A DNA stretch of 64,000 nucleotides from Agriotes lineatus (taxonomy: Eukaryota; Arthropoda; Insecta; Coleoptera; Elateridae), in NCBI GenBank assembly GCA_940337035.1, contig CALNHX010005243.1, positions 1-64,000 of the forward strand. The letters run 5' to 3'. Of this stretch, positions 35,171 through 48,084 are shown piece by piece. Position 1 is the stretch's first letter. Each line of letters opens with the position of its first letter. A program made the position numbers and the translations under genes. Under the pieces are notes generated by a model. That model saw only the letters and a program-made list of their open reading frames with translations, was not told the DNA's origin and made no database searches.

Positions 35171-37580
35171 CACCCTAGAGTGTCTTTATAATCATTTGAT
35201 ACCGTAACAAACGCACTACACAAGTCCGTCAGCCTCTGTACAGCCCTGATATGGTTCTAACATACAAGATTTCAAAATGTGGAGCGGAACAAGAAGAAAC
35301 AGCTAAAGTAAATTTCAAAAGCTTAGTATGAAAGTTACTTCGAGAAGTGGAAGAAGCGTTTGGACAAGGCTGTGGCTTCACAGCGGGAGTAATTTTAAGG
35401 TGAATGATGTGGTAGCTATTTATTTTTTTGTAGAATACGGTGCGCTAATTACCAGAATAACCTCGCGTATGGTGTATTCGGTTCGGCTATAATCCCAACA
35501 GATTGTGAAGCTAAAAAACGAACTAAACTGCGTATTTCAGAAATTCCCATATTACACACTATACTCAACTTCAGATCAAAAATAGGGATATACAAAATTG
35601 ACTTTCAAGAAGCGATTTCAAATGCAAGCTGTCTTGTCATACATATATATTTTCGATGTGTGAAATTTTAATTATGAGTATTCATTGAAACCTGTATATC
35701 AGAAAATAACTTTGTAAACACTACTGAATGTTGTATATAAAAATAATTTTGAAATACGCCCAACACTGTCTTGAACCGTCATGTACGAGTATGAGATGTG
35801 GAATAAATTTCCGACGTAGTAATCTCTACATTCCGTGAATTGAATTATTACACATCAAAAACTCTCATTGGCATGTCACATTTTGTTATATACAATGTTG
35901 CTCCTCATATATAAGGAAACAATGTTGAGATAAGCGCAAAGCCACCATATTCACGTAAGTGCACATGTACGTGTATATTATCGGTAGATGTAGAGGTACT
36001 GAACGCAGTTTTGAATATGCGAAAACATTTAGCACATCATACATATGTATTTGCTGTTACCACAACAAAGGCATAAGTGGTTTAAACATATTTTTAGTGT
36101 ATGTAAACCTGTATGATATGTATTCCCGATATAATTTATTATAAACTGTTTCTTCACAAAAGTTCTCAAAAATGTCGAGCTTTATTATTGTTGACTTCAG
36201 TAGAGTTTATTGTCGATCAATAGTTCTACTTCTTTTGAAGTCTAGAAACTAATGTTGGGATTTAATCTAGCCCTTTCTATATACAATACAAATCAAAGGT
36301 TTCCTGTTACAGGTAATAGAAAAGTGTAATTAAATTTCGTATCAGCGAAACTTAGCTAATTTCGTCGATCGGTGATGTTCCATGCAATAATTTAATTTCC
36401 AATGTTAAACAAACATTTGGTTGTACACAACTTTTGACGTGAACTGCTAGGTACGTTTTATTTTAATGACGATTTTTAAGAATTAAGCAATGCAAGACCT
36501 TTTATCAAGAATACAGTTTTTTTAGGAAAACAACAATGAGGAAGTTTACCATTTGAGAAGAACCGATAAGAACTTAGTTTAAACTTAATTTCAATCTTTT
36601 TTCATTTTGATTAAACTTTGGATTTCAGCTTTTCGGGAAATTCTGAACAACTTCTATTGGCAACATTTTTTGATTGAGAAATGCCTAACCTGCTTTTTAT
36701 TTTTTCATTTATTTTATTATCGCATTTGAACGAGGTGAATGGTTTTTATGGTCACAAGTACACCATAATGTGTTTTATTTTTGAGCAAGATTTGGTTCGC
36801 ATCGGAAAAAAACTAAAAAAAAGATGTTACACTTTTAAGTGGGACACACTGTATGTACAGTGTGTTTCACTTCTCACTTTCACACCTATGTATCTTCCTT
36901 ATTCATTTTCTGAATTTTTGTCAATTAAACCACGCTTTAGAGGGTTATTTTATTTTTTTTTAAATAATTTTACTGCAACCTATAGCTTACTGTGATTAAA
37001 TATAAATGCAAAAAATTCATAGCAGGCCTACTTTTATCGAAAAAAGTTATTAACACAAATAGAAATTGATATTTTTATTGAAAAATTATGTTTTCACCAA
37101 ATACACTCTATACTTCTACGTGTTTCCAACAGCGGTTAATGTATTCCAGCTATTATTTAACTTGTTATTTAAATTTATAGGACGCTTAATTATTGACAGT
37201 TCAGTTTTTTTCTGTGATACTCTTTATTAAGACAGGAATTCATTATTAGAATATTATAAATTATGAATAATAAAAAATTTCAATCCAAATTTAGATTTAG
37301 GCTATTTCTGGGATTCTGAGCAACTTTTGTTAATAACTATTTTCAATGAAATTATGTCTAATATGATTTTTAAATGTTTGTAATTATTTTTGATCGCCGC
37401 AGGCTATTGGTTTGCCGTAAAATTATTGAACATAGGAAAAATAATCCATTCAAACGGGAAAATCTTAACTGGAGCAGAAAATATAGAAGGGAGGTACAAG
37501 GGTATGAAGGTAAACAGTGAAACACACTATATGTATCAGACTTCGAAAACGTGAAAAAAAAATGTTATAGTATAGAGGTA
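35170..37580. other. AT-rich intergenic DNA
   Basis: No recognised feature. A 104-codon frame at 36681-36995 is Phe/Leu-rich and not convincing. Confidence 0.45.
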
Positions 37581-37581
37581 A

Positions 37582-37791
37582 GAAGCTGAGTAGGGCAGTT
37601 GTTAGGCTTGCATTAAGCAAGTCCTCGGTTCGAATCCCACGGTGGGAGCAATTTTTGCTCAGCCATGGCGCGCCCCAACTTTGTAACCCGAAACCGAAGC
37701 AAGTTGAGCACTGCACCGTCATATGCTAGCGTACAAAGCACCAGCCTTTACACCGGTAGGTAACAGGTTACAGCTGATACATGCATACATA
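37582..37791 (+). mobile_element. tRNA-derived SINE, family B, shortened
   Basis: GCATTAAGCAAGTCCTCGG and the B box GGTTCGAATCCC match the copy at 56609-56975. The body then shares CCAACTTTGTA, AAGTTGAGCA, ACCAGCCT and ACACCG. Relative to that copy, the A-box side is damaged and about 140 bp of body is missing. The tail runs into a CATA repeat, which is the target of the element at 37799. Confidence 0.8.
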
Positions 37792-37798
37792 CATAGTA

Positions 37799-38454
37799 GG
37801 GTCTAGGACGTTTCTACGCCGCCGGTTCTTCGCCGCCAGTTCATCGCCGCCGTTTTTACGCCAGTACGTTTCTGCGCCAGCCGATTCTACACTGGCCGTT
37901 TCTACGCCGGTACATAAATTTAAAGAAAGAAACAAGCGTTGATCAACACATTGACTGAAAAACATTATTTCAATTTACCTATTATTACATTATCTACATT
38001 AACGAAATAATAACAATATTAAAAGTTTATTGTTATATTTACATTAAAACCGCACAATAGCTTAAAAATACTATTACAATTTGTAAATATATCATTTCCT
38101 ACAATTACACAGAAAAAATAATTAAATCATTTCATAACTGTGTGCCAGGCCACGTAAATAGTTCAAAGATTCCCTGTTGCCATAACCTAAACACATTTCT
38201 TCTAATACGCTCAACGTATTGTAAAACATTGTAGTAAACAATTATTAAGATCGACAGTAGGATTATTAAGTGATCATGAAGGATTAACATTTCCTATTAA
38301 AAATGTCTTATGAAAAGTTTATGGTACATAATAATAATATATCTGGCGTAGAAACGGCCAGCGTAGAAACAGCCGGTGGAGAACCGGCCGGCGTAGAAAC
38401 GGCGGCGATGAACTGGCGGCGACGAACCGGCGGCGTAGAAACGTCCTATTCCCT
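37799..38454. mobile_element. foldback element with repeat-built GC-rich arms
   Basis: Arms of about 115 bp are inverted copies: AGGACGTTTCTACGCCGCCG at the left and CGGCGGCGTAGAAACGTCCT at the right. Each arm is a run of about seven 15-16-bp units of the form CG(T/C)TTCTACGCCGGC. The ends are flanked by a 7-bp duplication, ACATAGT (37792-37798 and 38455-38461), possibly 8 bp with the preceding T. The interior of about 420 bp is AT-rich with no coding. The layout recalls foldback elements; the transposase source is unknown. It inserted into the tail of the SINE at 37582. Confidence 0.82.
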
Positions 38455-38461
38455 ACATAGT

Positions 38462-39440
38462 ATGGAGGTTTGATTTTAAAATGTTCCCGATATCATATTT
38501 CAATTTCAAAACAACTTTACACGTGAGAAAAATGTTAGTTACCAACATGTTGTGGAACATATAGGTAGTGGAAATTAAGTTTACATTTGGGGCGGTCCAC
38601 TTTAACTAGCCTATAATCCACTAGACGTCGTTACTAGAAACCCTGATAAGAGTAGGTTAATTAGAATTTTTATATGTAGTATATATTTTAAATATCTACT
38701 GTTGCAAAAAGATCAAAAATACCTAAATGACAATGTTGTATAATTATTATAAATAGGTTGCTCTCAATTCTAACTAAAAAGTAGAAGTATTTCGTGAGAT
38801 TTAAAAAATAACGGCACTGATGGTTTCATAATTGTTCCTTATGCCTCGAAATTTATAAACAAAGGTAAATTGCGCAGGAAGTTGCTAAAGATAGAATTCC
38901 ATTCGCTTTCGTTATTAGATGCGCCTAATAAAAAAGTATTAACAAATGGAACGCCTACTCTGGCAAGCCACCGAAATACAAGTTGGGATTTATTCGTTTG
39001 CCTCGGCCGTGTAATTTATACTGATTATAACTAATTATTATGAAATTCCTTCGTTTATTCATAATTTTTAACCTCACGATGTAGTCAAGAAACTTCTCGA
39101 AAAAATATTTTGTTTTTTTAAAAACGAAAATAAAGTTGGTATTTCGTTAATTATTAATGTAAGATAGCCCATCTTAAATCTATTTTACAATTTTTGGATT
39201 GGTTCAGAGACTCGTTGTGTTAGAATATGTATAATCATAGCCAAAATATGTGCTCATATGATTACTAGGCGTGATACATTTCAACTGATCATTCCCAAAC
39301 GACCTAATAAAAAAAACTAAAACTATTAACACTTTGTGTCTCAAATACTAAGTTATGGACGTATGCTTTTGTTCCATTTTTAGCTGCCTTTAAAAGGAAG
39401 CTATATTTTCCAAAACAACCTGTAAAATGTAATACAATAC
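38462..39440. other. AT-rich intergenic DNA
   Basis: No recognised feature. Confidence 0.45.
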
Positions 39441-39446
39441 GAACTA

Positions 39447-39959
39447 TACAGGGTGTTCCATAAATGTACCGACAAACTTTTAGGAGTAGTAGGGGAGATC
39501 AAAACAAACATTTTTTGTGTTATAAACATATGTCCAAAAACGCTTCATTTTTAAGATAAAGGGTGTCAAAATTTGTAATAAAATGGTTAAATTTTTTTCC
39601 TCCAAATATTAAGCAAGATACGCAAAACCTTCAAGTGAAAAAAGGTTGTGTTTTTAGTTGCTTCATCTTAAACATGGGTGTTATTTTTTTATGCAAAAAC
39701 ACTAACAGGTTGCTCCGTGAGCACGCCCATGGAATTACTGTATCCACTGTAATAGATCCAACCGATGTCTCATAAAGTTACCAACAAACTGTAAAAATTT
39801 GATTAAAATCGGCTGAAGCGTTTTTTTCTACAAATTTTAACACCCTGTATCTCTAAAACGAAGCGTTTTCGGACATATGTTTATAAAGCAACAAAAAATT
39901 ATTGTGATTTACCCTACCACCCCTAAAAGTTTGTCGGTATGTTTATGGAACACTCTGTA
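39447..39959. mobile_element. MITE with TACAGGGTG ends
   Basis: TACAGGGTGTTCCATAAATG at the left and its inverted, slightly diverged copy at the right (TTTATGGAACACTCTGTA) begin arms of about 140 bp. TA duplications flank both ends. Arm landmarks include ACATATGTCC (39526) and GGACATATGT (39872). The 70-codon frame in the middle has no transposase motif, so the copy is non-autonomous. Confidence 0.8.
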
Positions 39960-40163
39960 TATATATTTTGTCCCTTACTACCATTAGTTTTCGAAGAAAG
40001 CCTCCACCTAAAGTTTGCAAACAGGCCTTAAAAATAAAAAAAAACAATGTGAAACGGAATTTAATTTGAGTTAGGAACTAATGTTCATTTCGCACTAATG
40101 GGAAAAGTAAATGTGATGGTAGTTTTTTTTTCGAAAATAGAATACAATCTTGTAGGTGATCCC

Positions 40164-40258
40164 TGGGAAAACGCATAATTTCCTTACTTGTGTGCTTACC
40201 GAACTCGGCTTCGCCTCGTTCTGGCATTCACACATGTAAGGTGATGTATTTTTTCCCA
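40164..40258. repeat. 95-bp palindrome with CTTCG centre
   Basis: TGGGAAAA and CCTTACTTGTGTGC on the left pair with GCATTCACACATGTAAGG and TTTTCCCA on the right. The centre is CTCGGCTTCGCCTCG, itself a tiny hairpin. Confidence 0.7.
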
Positions 40259-40259
40259 C

Positions 40260-40815
40260 TTGTAACATAAATAGCTTCAACTAGAGTGCCCTGTTGTTAA
40301 TTTGTCATATTTGTTCTTTACCAGGGTACGGACAAATCGTTGTCCCCTTATTTCAAACATCCAATTTTTGTTACAATATATGCTCGTAGGAAAAAATTTG
40401 TTCGCAACTAGCTCGGGAAAGTGTACCCTGAATTTGCTATATAACTACTAACTACCTACGCCCAGGAGATATATGTTTCTTATCCCATTCATTTTGAGTG
40501 AGTTTGAGTAAGTTAGAGCTTCATTGCTAAACTCTTTTTTTAAGTAAATAATATGTAGATATAGACAGATATATTTATTTTGTTGCTAGTGGCGTTGAAA
40601 TTTTACAATAAAAAGATATACACAAAAATATACGTACAGCATATAAAATTACATAACAGTTTCAAAATATTTAAAAATGGATTAAAAATATTCCTCAATA
40701 GTATAATAGGTGTTTTCCCGTAGAAATAATGTCCGAGCCGTTTTCAAGTATTTTAAAGTTTCTATTGTTTTAAGGGAAAGCGGTAATTTATTAAAAACCT
40801 GAACCCTATAAAATA
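40260..40815. other. AT-rich DNA between inverted-repeat elements
   Basis: No recognised feature. Confidence 0.4.
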
Positions 40816-41426
40816 TACAGTATGTTCTTGGATTGAAAGACAAAACATTTTTATTTTTCATTTTTCGTAGAAAGGTTAGGTACTCTTTATAAATGTGTTG
40901 CTTCTTATAAAAACCACAGTGCCATGGAGAAACTTGAAATTTGATATATGGGGTGTTTAGGAGTTAAATAAATGAAAATCGCTAAAGAGAGATTAGGTAC
41001 CGTTACTTTTGATTTTAGAAGAAAATATTCAAATATTTATTTGCAATGAAAAATAAGTCCAGATAGATTTTAAATCATGCAAAAATGATAGTAATAATAC
41101 GGTCAGATATTAACAAAACAATCAAATCTGTCATTTAATTTTATTATTTTTTTATTTTTGGATATTCTTACATTAATTACTTAAAAATATAATTGCTAAT
41201 ATGAAGCTGAAATTTTGAATTTCGACTTAATGTTTTAATTGCAAAAAATTAAAGGCACTTCTCTCGCAACTATTTTTATATTGTCTTAATTTATAAACCC
41301 CATATAACAAATTTCAAATTTCCCAATGACACTGTGGTTTTTCTAAGAAACAACTATTTATAAAGAATGCCTTTTCTAGGAAAAATTAAAAATAGGAATG
41401 TTTTCCCTTCCCCGGGACATACTGTA
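40816..41426. mobile_element. MITE with TACAGTATG ends
   Basis: Arms of about 150 bp: TACAGTATGTTC at the left and GACATACTGTA at the right, with inner matches AAAACCACAGTGCCATGG (40913) against the inverse of CAATGACACTGTGGTTTT (41324). TA duplications flank the ends (40814-40815 and 41427-41428). No coding. Confidence 0.8.
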
Positions 41427-41435
41427 TATATGATA

Positions 41436-42168
41436 CACAGTACGGAGCAAATGAAAGAATAAATTTATTATTTTCTAAATCGGTGACTGTAAGAAAAATT
41501 CTGAAACCCGTCGATTATTATTTTTAAAGGCGCATTCGGTCCGATTTTCTTTTTATTCGTGACGTCATCTATGTGAGCGTGATGACGTAATCGATGATTT
41601 TTTTTAAATATAAATATGGGAATGCGGTACCTCCTTTAAAAGGTCTTTTAATTAACTATCCAACCATATCAACAAGTTTAAGTAATTTAGTTTTGTATAT
41701 TACTGTCAAACATGTTTATTATTGCAATGTTCTTATCTATTAAATACAACCAAATTTAAAGCAAACGCTCAAATTGACAGATACAGTGAGAAAGACGAGC
41801 AGTGAAACCTTATCGAACTTTTTTTATAACTTCCGGAGTTAGTTGTGGCATTTCGATGCATATGCGTTCATTGCGTTGTAATTTTATAAATAATTTGTTT
41901 GGCAGCATACAAAAATCAATTACTTGTTGGTACGGTTGGATAGATAATTAAAAGACCTTTCAAAGGAGGTACCGCATTCCCACATTTATATTTAAAAAAA
42001 ACCATCGATAACGTCATCACGCTAATGCAGATCACGAATGAGAAGAAACTCTGACGGAATGCGTGTTTAAAAGTAAAAATCGACGAGTTTCAAGATTTTT
42101 CTATAAAGTCAACAATTTAGGAAATAGTGAATGTATTTCTTTCATTTGCAATAAACTACAAACTGACA
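41436..42168. mobile_element. long-arm inverted-repeat element
   Basis: Arms of 230-250 bp face each other. TGGGAATGCGGTACCTCCTT (41608) is inverted as AAGGAGGTACCGCATTCCCA (41963), and GATGACGTAATCGATG (41581) as CATCGATAACGTCATC (42004). The outer ends are near ACAGT and may be flanked by TA, but are less certain than the arms. It starts about 10 bp after the MITE at 40816-41426. No coding capacity. Confidence 0.75.
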
Positions 42169-42169
42169 T

Positions 42170-43910
42170 AATTTGACCTGGGCAACAAATAAACGAATAT
42201 ATAAAAAATTCTTTTTCGACTCTCACTACGAAACATAAAACGAAAGCTATTTGTTGTAATTATTAATAACGCAATGTTTATATTAATTGAAATAGGTAAA
42301 TTCCCGATGAAGACGAAAGTGTGAATTTTCTACAACGTAAAAAATAATCAGAAACGCCAGATTATTTGCAATTTTTTTAAATTTTGGGCGCCGACGCCGT
42401 AAATAAAATATATTGTACAGTAAGTGATAATGCATTATTAACATATTTGTGTGATTACACACGCGTATGTTAATAATGCTCGTATCCCACATTTATTGCA
42501 AATATTTATTATCTAATTTTTTTCTACTAGTACATACTATGTTTGTGGAAAAAGGGCGTGAGCAGTTTCGGTATTTGCAACTCTTTACAATATACGGCAC
42601 TTGGAAATGAAAAATATCACATTTATTATTTGTTCTTGTATGGGCTACAGGACGATCTAATACCTGCATAACAAACACATACTGTATAAATGAAATATAA
42701 CATATTTGACTTTTCATTTTTTTTTTAATCTCATCCCGAGTGCTGTTAAACTATTACGAGTAGTTTGGCTAAAGAACGTCCCATTAGTATTTTTATAGTA
42801 ATCATGATTTTTTACGAATTCGAGATTTTTGCAGAAATGTCGGTTTTCGTGTCGTCTGATTCAGAAAAAGTGATTTTCAAATTGACGTCTGTGAATCTGT
42901 GTCGTCTATACAGCCCATACGGTTTAATTGATCGACCAAAAATGTATATCTTCATTTTCAATATAAATTCGAAGATTCCAGTGACTTTTTGTTAAAATCA
43001 GATGACCGAAAGTCGTACTTTACTCTTATGCTTTTTTCTGTTTTCAGGAAAAAATTAATAATTATTTGATAAAAATTAAATTCATATAACAAAATTATAT
43101 ATTGTGCAATTATCTACAAGTTTTACTTTAATTTCTTTTAAGTCGCAAAATTAAATGTTTATGACAAAGAGCAAAAAATTAATCAACATTCTATTTGCTT
43201 TTGTAAGAAGTATTTTTAGAAAAATCCCAAAAATTTAATTTTTACAAGCAGTGAAGACCACACTACCTCATTTTTTAAAAACTGTATACTAATAACAAGC
43301 ACAGTTCTGTATTGATATTTTATGACCTTATCAGCGGTATTGTCTTGCAATCACCAAAATAGCTGTTAACAGTATCAATCTGATCTATTCTTAGTTGTAG
43401 GAAGTGCGATTTTTAAAAGGTGTTTTGGGAAAAGATCAAAAATTCTACTTTAAGAATGCAATATTTGTAGCAATAGTTTCCAACAAAATTTCGAAAACTC
43501 GATAATTAATAACTTTCGATTTGTCGTTTCTTGATTTTGTTGTAAATAATTTAAGCAAACTTTCATAACCCCTCTAGAATCTTGGCTTACATGACTAGTC
43601 TGACAGTACCTACCTGATTTATGTTATTTACATTTCTGCACACGATATCCTCCCCATATGGTTATACATTATATATTTTAGAAATAAAAAATCTTACTTA
43701 AGGGTTTCTTTACATCTATGAAGGGTGGCGTTAGTTATTTTTTATTATTTACTCCAATACCTACTTGTAAGGCTGTGTTTTATCTATTAGGATCTTCATG
43801 GCAATGTAACATTTTAATGATGAAGATGAATAAAACGATTTACAAAAAAAACAAATTCAAACAAAATTAATTAATTTTTATACATACATATTTTGTTCGT
43901 TTATAAAATG
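42170..43910. other. AT-rich intergenic DNA
   Basis: No gene or repeat recognised. A 76-codon frame at 42765-42995 has no known motif. Confidence 0.45.
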
Positions 43911-43914
43911 TTTC

Positions 43915-44465
43915 TACTTCCTTTTACAATAAAGGAAGTATTGGATTCACCTCAAAATTTGAAACTGAGTTTTCAACAGATCTTCACGTTTTAGAGTCCT
44001 CTGAACCCAAAAAACATGTTTTTGTTCATTGGTCTGTCTGTATGTGAACAGAATACCTCAAAAACGGAAAGAGTTATGGCGTTAAAACTTTATATGTTAA
44101 GTTTTGCGACAGCAAGCTTCTGAAGAAACTCGCATAACCGGGCGTATGGTGTTTACTCTTGTGATTTTTCAGCTTTTTTCGATTATTTCAAAAACAGCTC
44201 TAACGATTTTTTTCAAACATTACCTTTTTATTACATTTTTTAATGTATATTGATGTGAGATAGGTGATTTTCCAGTTGAATACCTCTAAAATGTTTTTTT
44301 TTAAGTTAACTTCAACTAACTCTCTATTTTGAACGGTTTCTGTAGAATTTTTCAAGATTTTTGACAAATGCTTAAAAATTCAAAAAGAAATTTTTGACTA
44401 ATTATAAGATCACTGTAAAGGTGGTTGTGTGCGTGTATCACACCAGATTTTTTAAGTTAATAAAT
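43915..44465 (-). repeat. interspersed repeat, copy 1
   Basis: This copy is inverted relative to 51130-51690. Landmarks are AAGTATTGGATTCACCTC (43936), AACAGATCTTCACGTTT (43975), AAAAAACATGTTTTTGTTCA (44010), CTGTCTGTATGTGAACAGAATA (44035), GATAGGTGATTTTCCAG (44260) and ATCACACCAGATTTTT (44438). Length and lack of inverted ends fit a retroelement 3' part, but no protein is visible. Confidence 0.75.
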
Positions 44466-46530
44466 ACAATAAATCTGTTTTAAACTATACATCCGATTAA
44501 TAAGCCAACATCTTGGTTCTATGAACAGGCTTGGTTTAAATTAGTTTACATAATGGAGCAGCTTCTGTATTTTATTCATTAGTGAATAAAATAGTCCATA
44601 ATCCATATAGCAATACGTATTACGTGTACCTTGGTAACAAGTACTCAACCCGACAATATTTATTAAATTTAAGACTTTTTTATAAAATAAAATGTAGATA
44701 TTAGAAATAATTTACGTAAATACAACCATTCGGAGAAGTTAGCTCACTCGGCATTTTCGTGTGAGCTAAAGCTTTCCCTTCACAGTATATAAAATGTACC
44801 ACACATTAAAAATAACATTTTTTTTTATAATGATGACGAAATTCTTCCGTGTCACTTTTTGTTAGTAATATTATTCTTGATTAATCCGTTCAAACAGAAT
44901 TATATCAAATGCAGTCTATAAAATGTTTTATCTTTTGGCCGCTTTCGGTTTTGTCGCGTTCGACATTTAATTTTGATATTGTTACAAGACTTTTTATAAG
45001 TCCTGTTACTTAAGTTTTTTGAAATGTCACATATTTCGGTTTTTCGTACATTTTCAAAAAAATAGGCTGTCAGTTCAGTACAGTAGTTATTTCACGCTAT
45101 ACACAGTGTACGTAAGAAATCTATTTAGAATTATGGGCTTCTATTGTAAGTTTATGATCTGCCTGAAGTAACCAGCAAAAAGAACTATTTTTAACTGGTA
45201 CCATAATTTGCCCAGTCTACGAGAATTTTTAAGGATTGAGAATTTTTCAAATCTTGAAATCGGTTCAAATATTTAGAAATAACAGAAAACATAACTCTAA
45301 ATACAAAATTCTCATAATTTAAATTGATTTAATAGAATACGCAACCAAGTTACAGTCTCTCGATAAAGCGATAAAGAACACCACTTTTTACCAAAATTGA
45401 CCAGCATTGGAAAACGTCATTAAGAATGTGTTTTCTACAATTTCCAAATACGATAAAAAAACAAAACTCTACGCTAAATTTTATCTCTTATTGTTCTTTA
45501 TCACTAAAGACTAGAAGTTTAGGCAAAATGCCTAAAATGCTTGTTTTGGTTGCTTTTCTACATAAATGCCATTTTTAGGTGTAAACATCTGTTTAGTTCT
45601 ATTTTAAAAGCAATATATCTTAAAGGTGACGAAAGTCACGCCGGAAAGTAATAATTTCGATGGGGTTTTCTTATAAATACAGTTTCCAAATAAATACTGA
45701 CAGAAATTCCCGTCTTGTTTTGTAATAAAAGCTTAACAAGAGCTGAACCCACCCTTGAAGATCACAGCACCTACCTGCAGGGAAGTAACAAACCAGTCAT
45801 TACAAAGATTATTATTCACTAGAAATACAAAATCCCACATTTTGCAATGTGTTTTACCCCTAATATTGGAGTTTAGTTTGAGTTTGGTTTTAAACTTTGG
45901 CGTAATCAGTGGTCATGTTATTAGTTTCGTATATGTCGTGCACATTTACAAATGGCGAATGTGTATATGTTTATAAATACATACTTATTTGTATTTTTAC
46001 AGTGACTGAATTTCCGGCCTTGGCGTTATCACAATTATTTCTTACTAAGAGTTTTATTTCCTCGAAAACAAAACAATATTCAGACAGGAAACTAAAATTT
46101 CGAAGTTGCTCTAATGACTAATACAAAAACAAAATTATCTCATATCCTAGTTTATGAACAATCCATAAAAATGATGGTAATTGTAAGAACAGATGTAATA
46201 CTTATTTGTACTTAAACTTTCTACTTATTGATATGTTTTTATTTAATTACACCTAGGCTACTTAGGAGCTGCTACGCCTTTCTGTCAGCCCTCCTCAGTT
46301 TCGTGTTACCTAGTATTGAGACACCCTGTATAGTTAGAGATTTACAGTCAACCTTAATCGTCAATCTTATTTTTTTTTCCTTATCGCTAAAATGTCTGCT
46401 AGTCTTTTAAGCAATTTTTATAATGAATTTTAAAATATTTGCCCTTCTCCCACTCCCTCAATAATTTGCTCATTTCAGGTCTTCACCGCAACAATTAATT
46501 TTAAAAACAACAAACAGCTGAACAGTATTT
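44466..46530. other. AT-rich intergenic DNA with an isolated MITE end
   Basis: A 9-bp perfect hairpin (TTAGCTCAC/GTGAGCTAA) lies near 44739-44768. ACACCCTGTATA at 46321-46332 is the right end of a TACAGGGTG-type element whose left end was not found. Nothing else is recognised. Confidence 0.4.
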
Positions 46531-46539
46531 GTTTGCAAT

Positions 46540-47480
46540 TATGGAACAGCAAAGTACGCCTGTCATAAACAATCTCGGAGTAAACAAGCGGTTCTTATCA
46601 CGCCAAGGACCACGTGGTGGAGTCCCGGAGACAAGAAGTATCGGAAACGGCCGTTCGTACTAATCGCATTAGGCCAAATCGGTTGCGCAACTGATAATAG
46701 CAAAATTAGAGCTGGAAGCATTATCACAATGAAACTGCGACAATAAAAACACAGTAGGCAGGGAAGCAGGGCCGATTAACGCCACAAAATAGGAGGCCTT
46801 GGTTAAATGAACTTTAAAATTTGTTTGTCACTACGTATGTGCAATTTGGTAGGTATTTAACATTTTCATTTATTTTTTAATTCTGTATTTATACATTATG
46901 CAGCATGTCTTGGCTAAGGGAGTTATGGCATTGGCGCTAAAATATAACTAAGCCAATCATCTGGACTTTACCATTTTTCGAGCAATCCTGACTGCAAATC
47001 CTGGCAACGGCACAAAAATCCACAATTTTCCTCTGGGTGCACTGACAAGAGATGCACAGTCAAAAGTCGAAAAGTCAGTCCAGAGGCGGAGGTCCTTTCG
47101 CCTGCACAAAGTCGCGGTAAACGGCGTTTACGGGAAATTGCGGCTGGAAAAGTTCGCGGGTTCGCGTGTTCTGGAGCTCCGGACGCGGAACGACACAAGC
47201 CCCACGCGGTTAGTGCATGACTGAGTTATTAACAGGACGGAGCGCCTCTGCGACTGCTCGTCGACGCTCCGCCCCCGCCGGTGCGAGCCGAAAAAGTGGA
47301 GAAAATGGGAAAATTAATTAGAATGATGAGGAAACTTAGATAAAAATCCCTTATTTACAGCGGCCGCCGGCGCGGATTTGCGGGACGCGCTGGTGTTAAT
47401 TATACAAATCGCGAAAGCGAAGTTGTGAAAAAGTTCGGCCCGGACGCTCTGAATTTGGAACTTCGGTGAAGACCCAAAAC
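46540..47480. other. repeat-free CpG-rich island
   Basis: This kilobase is far richer in G+C and CpG than its surroundings (GCGGCCGCCGGCGCGG at 47361, GACGCTCCGCCCCCGCCGG near 47263). No transposon sequence is recognised. A 76-codon minus frame (46968-47198) is open but unfamiliar. Likely uses are a promoter, a 5' exon or conserved regulatory DNA. Confidence 0.4.
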
Positions 47481-47786
47481 ACAATTGCAAAAAGGTGTGA
47501 TTCCCAATTTTAAACTTATATTGGCATTAAGTTTAGACTTTTGCTCAAAGGCAAATAAATATTTGAGGGGCAGATGCATAATAATGTTTAAATTGTGGGG
47601 CTTCCCTTGCAGATAGCCAATGGGTAAAAAACTTATTAAACTGTCATCGTTCGCTTGTTTTGTGCACACTATGTAATAATGATTTGTTTATTATATTAGT
47701 CTTTCATTAGACAACCTATGCTAACGTATAGTATGCTAAGTTATGTAGATCCAGCTCTGTTGATATAACAAAAATTATATAGTATA

Positions 47787-47800
47787 CAGGGTGTATATAA
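47787..47800 (+). repeat. isolated TACAGGGTGT transposon end
   Basis: TATACAGGGTGTATA matches the outer end of the MITEs at 39447 and 54010. No inverted partner was found within about 1.7 kb to the right. Confidence 0.5.
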
Positions 47801-48084
47801 ATTAGTATTAAAGGTTTACGCAGTGTTATTCTTTAGAGTTTTGAGACCAAAACGTTGATTAAAAAAATGTTGGATTGGACTACATGAGCCCTCACGAGCC
47901 ATTTAATAAAAGAACTGTAATAAAGTGCTACATTGCATTAAAAGTGCTCTTTACAGTTCATTCACTTTAGATATCAATTGTCAAACATGACATTTGTTCG
48001 TATCAATATTTGTTTTTAATGGTAATTTTCAACTTATTGCCATGACATCAAATGTGTGCTCAATCTTTTGCCAATTAACTTAGT

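Noticed and set aside
45625..45644. GGTGAC-GAAA-GTCACGCC hairpin with a GNRA loop
   Set aside because: A six-pair hairpin is common by chance in 64 kb and has no supporting context.
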